The notes below the pieces were generated by a model. It was given only the letters and a program-made list of their open reading frames with translations, was not told where the DNA came from and searched no databases. Below, one piece after another: positions 7,273-14,203 of a DNA stretch of 14,203 nucleotides; the first letter of the stretch is position 1, and every line of letters begins with the position of its first letter. Both the position numbers and the translations under genes were made by a program. The stretch is from Hemicentrotus pulcherrimus (Eukaryota > Echinodermata > Echinoidea > Camarodonta > Strongylocentrotidae): contig BEXV01001735.1 of NCBI GenBank assembly GCA_003118195.1, forward strand, positions 69,744-83,946, written 5' to 3'.

Positions 7273-8034
7273 CACCACAAGCGGAAGTAGAAGTTCGCAG
7301 ACTGAGGTCCAGTGGGATATCATTATCAGTCATAGCCGTTCATGTTGAGAGGGCAACACTTAAATACACAACACAACGACTTTAATAGTCGTCAAGGCTT
7401 GTAGATTAAGGTTATTCTTGTGGAATACCATGATAAGTTTTAGCCGTCCTCGTCGAGAAGCCACCGTATTGCATTCAGTATTTTAAAACATATCGCAGAC
7501 GTCCATGACTGAATAACGAGGTTCTGTTGAATTACCTCAGTGACTCGTAATTCTCCTTGTTGTACTTGTAAAATGGTGAAAGCGGTTTTGATACCATAAA
7601 CAGGACTGCCAACTATAGTTCTTTGAACACCATTAATAGTGTCAGTCGTCCTTCTCGCGATATCGCCATTGTACAGTTAGGTGTGACAGGCTTTCGACAC
7701 CACTTGCATAATGTCCATAATTGCAGACTAAGGTAAAGTGGAATCTCCTGATGACTCCTGAGAGGTGTCGAAGTCGAGTGGTTTACACAAAGTATACAAG
7801 CAATAATAACTTAATGTCAAAATGTTATTTATATACATGTATACTTATGTAAATATTATCAATTTAAGGTATTGCCTGAACTATCTGTGGAAAAGGTGCA
7901 GGGGACCACAATCACAAGCAATGCTTGACTAGGATGGCGGCCTCAAAAGAAATATCTTAAAGGTGAAATTTAAAATGAAAATGTGTTTCTACGGTCTTTG
8001 TGTATACGTTTGTGATTGTGATGTGTGAGTACAT
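7273..8034 (+). other. Probable 3' UTR / downstream region
   Basis: No open frame with coding character follows the stop. The base composition is more even than in the introns, and there are loosely repeated phrases such as GCCGTTCATGTTGAGAGG (7339), GCCGTCCTCGTCGAGAAG (7443) and GTCGTCCTTCTCGCGA (7646), and two stretches starting GACACCAC (7271, 7696). No AATAAA is seen before 8180, where one lies inside a repeat. Further AATAAA sites occur at about 8500-8527 and in 9560-9775, so the transcript end is not fixed. Confidence 0.4.
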
Positions 8035-8139
8035 TGAAATGCAAAGGTCGAGGTTCGATCCCCGCCACGGTACTGATGTCCTTTGGCAAGGCATTAATCT
8101 ACCTTTGTCACTCTATACCAAAGAGAGAAATGGGGATAT
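8035..8139 (+). mobile_element. tRNA-derived SINE relic, copy 3
   Basis: It has an intact pol III B box GGTTCGATCCC (8052-8062), then GGTACTGATGTCC and the core GGCAAGGCATTAATCT (8085-8100), shared with the copies at 1755 and 3985. The A-box region upstream is eroded. It stops at the left end of the MITE at 8140, so the MITE either inserted into it or travels with it. Confidence 0.6.
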
Positions 8140-8340
8140 GGGCCCTGTCTCATCAAACTTGTAATCAATAACAAGTTACAATAAATTTAGTCTGAACGTA
8201 TTTTAAAAAAAAATGCATGGCATTATTGTAAGACAGAAAATTATTTGCTTCTTTTCTCCCTCACGTGTACCTAATGTGAGGGTTCATTTTAGATACACAT
8301 TCATGTAAATTTTTAATTCATCTTTATATTTTGTTTAATG

Positions 8341-8422
8341 TATGCACCAGTCAATGTGGAAAGCCTCTCGACAGAATTTTTTATATTCTTTTAGGTGATC
8401 CCCAGGCATCGGCTGGTGCATA
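8341..8422. repeat. Inverted repeat (10-bp perfect arms)
   Basis: TATGCACCAG (8341-8350) and CTGGTGCATA (8413-8422) are exact complements 62 bp apart, inside the 8140-8631 element. They may be ends of a small nested element or a hairpin. Confidence 0.5.
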
Positions 8423-8497
8423 ATATCATAGTGTTAATGTTATATCAGTTCGTGAACCCTGTGATGTTTTCTTTGTATTGTTATCATCTTGCCTGAA

Positions 8498-8527
8498 AAT
8501 AAAATAAATGAATGAATAAATAAAATA
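8498..8527 (+). repeat. AATAAATGAATG-type tail with several AATAAA
   Basis: AAAATAAAATAAATGAATGA followed by ATAAATAAAAT is a tetranucleotide simple repeat typical of LINE/SINE tails. It also supplies overlapping AATAAA hexamers that could act as a poly(A) signal for the upstream gene. Confidence 0.5.
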
Positions 8528-8677
8528 ACTGTGATGACATACTGAAATCGTGACATTCGATTGGCTGAGAGCAAATTTGTTATATAAATTTGGCGCTCGT
8601 TATTGATATATAGTTTTATGAAATAGGGCCCTGATAGAGTGACGTTGTGTTAGTATAAATTGCCATATGACCTCAAG

Positions 8678-8960
8678 GTGACTGTATGGTAGGGATACTC
8701 CCCAGGGAGTGGAGATGGTGTACATCATGCATAAATGAATCCAATCTAAGGCATTTAGAAACGGTATTTCGTATATCTTTTTAACTTATCCATATTATCA
8801 TTAATTAATGATAAAGTGACTGTATGGTAGGGATATTTCCCAGGGAGTAAAGATAATGTACATTCTGCATGAATGAATCCAATGACAGGGGTAATAATTT
8901 CTTAAAGGCGTTTCGAGACAGTATTTCTTATATCTATTTAACTTATCCATATTATCATTA
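8678..8960. repeat. Imperfect tandem duplication, 138-bp period
   Basis: Copy A (8678-8815) and copy B (8816-8960) both begin GTGACTGTATGGTAGGGATA and both end AACTTATCCATATTATCATT. They share CCCAGGGAGT and AATGAATCCAAT in the same order. Copy B carries an insertion of roughly 20 bp after AATCCAAT. No coding potential is seen. Confidence 0.8.
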
Positions 8961-8962
8961 AC

Positions 8963-9017
8963 AATTATGATGTCACTTTGGACGGGAAGAATATAAACTA
9001 CTACTGACATCATAATT
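8963..9017. repeat. 13-bp inverted repeat flanking 29 bp
   Basis: AATTATGATGTCA (8963-8975) and TGACATCATAATT (9005-9017) are perfect complements, directly after the second tandem copy. Confidence 0.6.
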
Positions 9018-10410
9018 AGTTATTATTGGGTCTAGCAGCAATACATATAACGCAATTATGACAACACTAGCAGCCGTCCATGATTGAAAACCCAGGTTCT
9101 GTTGAGTACATTAACGATTTACAGCCAGCCAAACTGACATTGAAACCACCCCCACCCCAAAACACAAAAAATCTCCCGCATGATTTCGAAGTGATACTAA
9201 AATATTTTCAAATTACTTTAAAAAAACACCTGGTGTAGCATGTAACGATTCACCAGTAGTAATTTTTTTTTAATTTTTTTTTTTTAAATACAGAAATGCC
9301 TACTTTCCTTTCCAAGGTAGTTCCACGGTGGAAAAATAAAGAACACTTGTGTTTTTAAAAGCAATTGGCAACTGATCTGCTTACTTACAGTGAGCTGTTG
9401 GAAGCCATAAAATGTATTAATTTTAGTACGATACTCTGTAGTAGAATAATCAAAAGTAATTCATGCGTTACGTTTTCTTTTGTAAAATGGATACAAAACA
9501 GTTAAACACTAAATACTAACTATGAATTGTACTAATTGTAAAGGAAAATTCTTTAGATATTAATAAACTATAGAGGAATATAAATGTTTATATATTTGAC
9601 AAGTTATTAATTGTTGTATAATAGATTTAAATGTAAAATAAATATTGGAGAAATGGATAGACAGAATGAATACAAATAAAAAAAAAATGTTGATCCAATT
9701 CATATTTTTGTAATGTATTGATAAATTAAAATAGAAACAACAATCCGTAATTCATGTTTATGGTATTGAAATAAATGTGGCAAATACATCAGCATTGCAA
9801 GCTCGCCTTCGATTTATTTATTAATTGTTCGAAATCGAAATGAGAGATAAAGATTGCTAGAAATGTCCTTGCAATGAAACACCCGTGTTTAATAGACATT
9901 AATTGTTGCAATAAGTGGTATGTGATTGAGATTGTATAAAGAAAAAATTGTATGAAAAAAGAGAAAATATTACATTTTCACTTTTTTTTGATAAATCGAT
10001 AAATTACATTAACTACATATTGTGTTGAATCGTTTATCTGTGTTCAAATTATATTTTGAATGACGAGGATATTTTGACTAAGACCGAGTAAAAAAAAAAA
10101 TTACACATAGAAACTTGCTAATTATTATTTTAAAAAAATCAATTGTGAACACTAAATTATTATATATCTTATGAAAAAATGTTTCATTCCAAATCATTTT
10201 TGTGTGTTATGTGGTCACGCTTGGATGAACAGGAGCCATTGTTTAAGAGATTGCAAAAATCGACTTGCGCCAAAGTGATGCCTATGTAATGATTGAATAA
10301 AACAATTGAGATTTGGGTACTAATTGGATCTTTGCAGATCCACAAAACATCCCTAACAAAAAATTTCATGCAACACATATCAAAACCCAATCAGAGTCAC
10401 ACTCAGTCAG
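9018..10410. other. Gene-free AT-rich stretch
   Basis: No supportable gene. It has several AATAAA hexamers (9560-9775), homopolymer A/T runs, and an 8-bp hairpin TTCGATTT/AAATCGAA (9808-9839). The segment at 9070-9105 (GCCGTCCATGATTGAAAACC, then CAGGTTCTGTTGAG) resembles 7498-7535. Confidence 0.5.
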
Positions 10411-10470
10411 TCCCACCCACACACACACACGCACACACACACCCACGCGCACGCACACACACACACACAC
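10411..10470. repeat. (CA)n microsatellite, interrupted
   Basis: About 60 bp of CA repeats with CCCA, CGCG and GC interruptions. It generates several spurious open frames on both strands (10293-10625). Confidence 0.95.
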
Positions 10471-11255
10471 TCATCGAATACTAAGAAATATGAGAGCAAA
10501 CAGGAAAAAGAGAGCAAGACGAAAAAGACAGAGGAAAATATATGAATACGATCTCTACGATCGCTTTTCTTAATCACTCCACATGTGTAATGCGGTAACC
10601 TGCTCATGTAGAGTACTCGCTTCATTACTATAGAATTGGCAGAATGTAAACCAAATTTGCTAGTGTATCCCCATCAATTAAGCATTATAAGATGCTTACA
10701 GAGTGCTAATTATTCGCCTCTCTCCATGTACATATACACTTCATACTCGAGCCCTTTGCTTAAATATGTATAACTTTCATAATTAAAAAAATAAAAAAAA
10801 TAAAAAAAAAAATTTAAAAAAAAAAGATGAACTAACAACTGCGTTCTTCAAAATAAGTTCTTCATATGGAAAATGAGATATGATTAATGCCTCAGTCACA
10901 CTAGCAAACCGACTTCGCACAGACTCCAAAAAGTCCAAACTGACTTAAAATATTTTTGGTCTCTGTGGGTAATGTTATTGGTTGTCTGGTCTGTTCTGGG
11001 TGCACGTGGATGTCATTGTATTTGATTTGCCGTAGTACGTATTTAATACAAGAATAAGGTTCATTTCTATTTTTCTTCATGGATCTTCTTCGGTAGACTA
11101 CAACTACTTGAATGTCATCTTTATTTTGTATTCCATTTACAAGACAATGTTATGGTGTTTTTTATTTTTTATTGTTGTGTCACTTTCCTCTAAAGTGTTC
11201 AGAATATATCATTGTTAAGAAGAGTTAAGCTAAGAAGAGTGTCAAAAACGTGTAA
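10471..11255. other. Gene-free stretch with A-rich block
   Basis: 10781-10825 is an A-rich simple block of long A runs interrupted by single or short T. Otherwise nothing recognisable. 10891-10910 (GCCTCAGTCACACTAGCAAA) looks like a decayed repeat end, but no partner was found. Confidence 0.4.
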
Positions 11256-11925
11256 GAAGATGATGCATCAACGTACTGGGAAAAGTCCGTTGACCCATTG
11301 CTTGGCCAAGGCAAGTTTGTGAAACAACTGACTCTGGAAGATGAAAACCTCACATGGAAATCCATAATGTACAATCTACCTAAGAGGGTATTAAGCTTTG
11401 TAACCAACTCATGTATTGACTCTTTGCCATCATACGCAAATCTGTACAGGTAGTGAAAAGACTGACAAACAAGTGCTGGCACCCTTCACCACATTCTAGC
11501 AAACTGTCCAACATTTTTTAAAGATATGAATGGAGGCACAATAATATTCTTAGGTATATTTATCGAACTGTGAAAGAGTCCCTCCCTCACAAACAAGTTT
11601 ATGCCGATATTCAGGGTTTCACCGTTGCATTTATGTAACTTTTCAACGCCCAGATCTCGTCGTTATTTGGGAATCAATAAAACAAATGCTAATGATAGAA
11701 CTAACAGTGCCCTTTGAGACAAACACCCCCGCAAACACCAATGCGGCCCACACGAGAAAGCTCGACCGGTACAAAGAACTTGTGGCCGAAGTAAGAAAAA
11801 ATGGTTACAGTGTGACATACCATGCTATTGAGATAGGAGCAAGGGGACAACACAAATCGGGTAAAGTGGGTACTCAGGATATGTTCATGCAGTCCCTCTT
11901 CGCCCGAATAGTTTCTTTCAGCTAG
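11256..11925 (+). pseudogene. R2-type LINE C-terminus: zinc-knuckle remnant and restriction-like endonuclease
   Basis: Three frames make one decayed protein. 11256-11450 gives SVDPLLGQGKFVKQLTLEDE then LTWKSIMYNLPKRVLSFV, up to a TAG at 11451. 11475-11520 gives GTLHHILANCPTFF, the H-x4-C half of the C-C-H-C knuckle that precedes the endonuclease in R2/NeSL/R4-group elements. 11531-11634 gives WRHNNILRYIYRTVKESLPH, and 11635-11925 gives QRPDLVVIWESIKQMLMIEL, TVPFE and then a region ending EIGARGQ, with a TAG stop at 11923-11925. R-P-D followed by 14 residues and E matches the K/R-P-D-x(12-14)-D/E signature of the PD-(D/E)xK-like nuclease that nicks target DNA in these elements. At least two frameshifts and several stops make it inactive. 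The RT domain is not seen upstream. Confidence 0.75.
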
Positions 11926-12000
11926 GTACGCAGTCGTGTCATCCTTTGTCATATTCAATGCAAGAAAAGAATCACAGTGGAAGGATGTGGAATACCTTGA

Positions 12001-12250
12001 CCTCTAATTAACACTCCATTCTCTTCAACGCTCCTTCTACTCTCTTCTTCCTCTTCTTCTTTTTCTTCTTCTTCGTCCTCTTCATCTTCTCTCTCTCTCT
12101 CTCTCTCTCTCATTCTTCCTAAACTTTTCTCCCTCGCCTATACCTCTCCAACCTCCGCCTCCTTTACTCCATCTGCATGCCTTTTCTCCCCTCTTCTCTC
12201 TTTACTCCCCTACTTTCTAATTTTCTTCCACTCCGTCCATTCCAAGTGGA
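12001..12250. repeat. Long polypyrimidine tract with (CT)12
   Basis: About 250 bp that are strongly T/C on the + strand, with TTCTTCCTCTTC-type stretches, a pure CT run at about 12088-12111 and no coding sense. Mirror-like purine/pyrimidine tracts can form triplex DNA. Confidence 0.85.
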
Positions 12251-13845
12251 ATGACTTATTTTCACTCATTTACACTTTATCTCCAACCTCTAAGTTACCC
12301 TCTACTTTCCCATCTATTTCACATTTTCTTACATCGTTTCCTTCTACGAGCCTTTACCCACACGCTTATAAAATCATAATCCCCTTTATTTTGTTTTAAT
12401 TTTTTTTATAATTTAAAGGGTCTTTCTATGATTACAGATCAAGATGGTATATAGATAAATTCTAATGAAAGTTATTTTACAGGGTTTAGAAATAATGATA
12501 AAATTGCAGATGTGTATTCTACAGTAAGAGAAAGGGGTTACAAAGGCTATAGTTTTTGCATGAATTTGAAAGGGATTTGGATAATACTGGTAGGAGAAAT
12601 GAGTAAATTAATATGAGGAGATTTTATTACGATGAGTAATGGGTCTGGTATCGGTCTTATTGGCATGACTGAGATATGAGGTGAGAAAGGGTTGGTCACA
12701 TGTAAACAACAACAATTAAGTCGGTATGCGTAGAATATGCATAGACCATTTCGTATTAAATTAGCATTATGGTTCAAATCACCTCAAACATTCTCAGATA
12801 TTTTAACTTTTGTACAAAGTAACCTAGGTCAGCCCATGTCAAATTGTATACAAACTGGAGTACTGGATCCGAGAAAGTCGTTGCTAAAGGGTTAATTTGT
12901 GGGTTGAAATACCCTTTTCATACCTCTAATTCAGTATTCTGAAAATCAGAAGTTTTCATAATATCACCGCAACATGTATTGCTTGATGGTATGAAATATA
13001 TATCTGTTGTACGTTCATTGCCCCTAGAATGGTCAAAACCTGTGGCGCTGATTTTTAAAACATCGCCTAGAATCGGGTAATTCTTTTAACAACCAGCAGT
13101 TACCTACATGCAACGTTTTTTTCTAACAGCGTACACTGATTAACTTTCATTTTGTTGCCAAATAGAAATACACATGATACATTTTCTGATCTCAGGAATT
13201 TTATTCCCTTTCTGCCAAAATTATTCGCTTATGAAACCATTAAACAGATAAAGCACCGAGAGCTCTATAGGACTGGCCATTATAAACCGCGTTCAATTAA
13301 ATTCTCTTTTTTTTTGAAAGAAAGAAACGTCACTGGGCGTGCAAATATGTAATTTCTATTCAATCGGAGATTCTCACAATATATTAAATTCAATACGATT
13401 CAATTTTTTTTTCAAGCGCAAAATAAAAATACAGATCATGTAAATATATAAAATAATATGCTACCCAAAATTAATTTTATGTAGGAGTGCCCAAAAGGAA
13501 GGAGAAAAACAGATATTACTCGTATTTTTGTAGACGACAAACAAAAGAATTGTCCAAGACTACATCACAATCCAGTGACCAAATTGCCAATTTGAGATTC
13601 TCATAGAGGTTGGGAGATATCATTTTCCAAACATTCATAAGTCCTTTATTATTTGACCGATTTATTCCAAACGTTCTTAACGTTCTGCTTCAAAAATAAC
13701 AAATCGATAACAAAGAAGCGCCTTTCTTACTTATCTATAACGAGAATCATCATGATATACATAATGGTTTAATAAATTTAATGCAATTAAAAATATATGC
13801 TGAATACTTGACATTCTTTTAAAACAATACTACCTCCGCAGGAGA
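12251..13845. other. Gene-free AT-rich stretch
   Basis: About 1.6 kb with only short chance open frames (for example 12547-12777 minus, 13152-13352 plus). None has a motif, codon bias or splice context. A/T homopolymers are common; I see no tRNA, LINE or MITE signature. Confidence 0.5.
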
Positions 13846-13869
13846 GGGGGAAAGGGGAAGGGGGTGGGG
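13846..13869 (+). other. G-quadruplex motif
   Basis: Four G runs of 5, 4, 5 and 4 bases separated by 3, 2 and 1 bases. This fits a four-tetrad intramolecular quadruplex with very short loops, an arrangement known to be highly stable. It lies in an otherwise AT-rich stretch. Confidence 0.85.
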
Positions 13870-14027
13870 TGTTGATTGCACTTATTACTCTGCTCTGCAG
13901 TAATATTGATAATAATGAAGAGATTTAAAAACAAAATTAATTAAATAAAAAAGAAAGCGGAAGATAAGGAAAAGTCACATAAGCACAAGTACTGGCTAAT
14001 ATATGTCCTCACTATGAACATGACTGA

Positions 14028-14203
14028 CAAAGAAAGCGGACAAAATATACAGTTCCTCAGGTAGACAAAGGAACATCCCTTCACTGCTATTATGTACAAA
14101 TGTGTGGAACAGGGCCACATGCATATTCACTTTTTACATAATAGCAGTGAAGGGATGTTCCCTTGTCTACCTGAGGAACTGTATATTTTGTCCGCTTTCT
14201 TTG
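14028..14203. mobile_element. Long near-perfect inverted repeat (fold-back element or assembly palindrome)
   Basis: Left arm 14028-14100 and right arm 14131-14203 are complements over 73 bp with two mismatches (14069 and 14097), around a 30-base loop. The outer ends read CAAAGAAAGCGGACAAAATA. The right arm stops at the last base of the window, so the true length is unknown. A similar AAAGAAAGCGGA phrase lies just upstream at 13950-13961. It may be a fold-back MITE or a chimeric palindrome at a contig end. Confidence 0.8.

Larger units (their letters stand above)
8140..8631. mobile_element. MITE with GGGCCCTGTCTCAT inverted ends
   Basis: Left end GGGCCCTGTCTCATCAAAC (8140-8158). The right end on the opposite strand is GGGCCCTATTTCATAAAAC (complement of 8613-8631). 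The similarity continues inward through ATCAATAACAAG / ATCAATAACGAG, about 28 of 36 matching. The 492-bp interior has no coding capacity and contains a nested hairpin and a simple-repeat tail. A target-site duplication is not clear. Confidence 0.6.

Noticed and set aside
7158..7385. 75-codon frame covering the last acceptor
   Set aside because: It needs phase 0 entry, but the upstream donor leaves phase 2, and no other donor in the tail exon fits. Its first part is intron.
8678..8960. Repeat units as a possible CRISPR-like array
   Set aside because: Only two long diverged copies in direct tandem with no spacers, in a eukaryotic context.
10293..10625. Overlapping open frames on both strands across the CA repeat
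   Set aside because: They exist only because the CA/TG repeat lacks stops; the protein would be His/Thr or Cys/Val runs with no motif.
11701..11958. 85-codon minus-strand open frame
   Set aside because: Antisense shadow of the endonuclease relic, whose plus-strand reading has recognisable motifs.

Overview
The window looks like AT-rich eukaryotic DNA from a marine invertebrate deuterostome, most likely an echinoderm. The reasons are a phase-consistent set of short exons separated by 0.4-2 kb introns, no bacterial-style gene packing, and a dense mix of degraded LINEs, tRNA-derived SINEs and MITE-like inverted-repeat elements. The species assignment is inference from repeat style and protein architecture.

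The main gene is on the + strand and fills roughly 1-7300, possibly with a long 3' UTR beyond that. Its 5' part lies outside the window. Seven exons can be placed (68-195, 856-1099, 2352-2510, 3697-3720, 5709-5890, 6469-6890, 7254-7272). Each junction has GT/AG sites and the phases match at every join (0, 1, 1, 1, 0, 2). The product is the C-terminal part of a type I membrane protein: a SEA domain with a GS-type autoproteolysis motif, a six-cysteine EGF-like domain, a 24-nt micro-exon that brings in an N-glycosylation sequon, one transmembrane helix, and a cytoplasmic tail of about 185 residues rich in Ser, Arg, Asn and Pro. SEA plus EGF recalls the sea urchin 63 kDa sperm flagellar membrane protein, a founder of the SEA family, and transmembrane mucins. 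The exact orthologue cannot be named.

The introns hold old mobile elements. Three LINE fragments (two reverse-transcriptase C-terminal ends, one RT palm) all lie antisense to the gene. There are also tRNA-derived SINE relics sharing one core motif, a TTAA-flanked MITE (4538-4908) and a second MITE-like element (537-795).

The part from 7273 to the end has no intact gene I can support. It contains a likely 3' UTR, a SINE followed directly by a GGGCCC-ended MITE (8140-8631), a 138-bp-period tandem duplication, a (CA)n tract, a frameshifted C-terminal remnant of an R2-type LINE with a restriction-like endonuclease (11256-11925), a long polypyrimidine tract, a strong G-quadruplex motif (13846-13869), and a near-perfect 73-bp-arm inverted repeat that ends exactly at the last base of the window.
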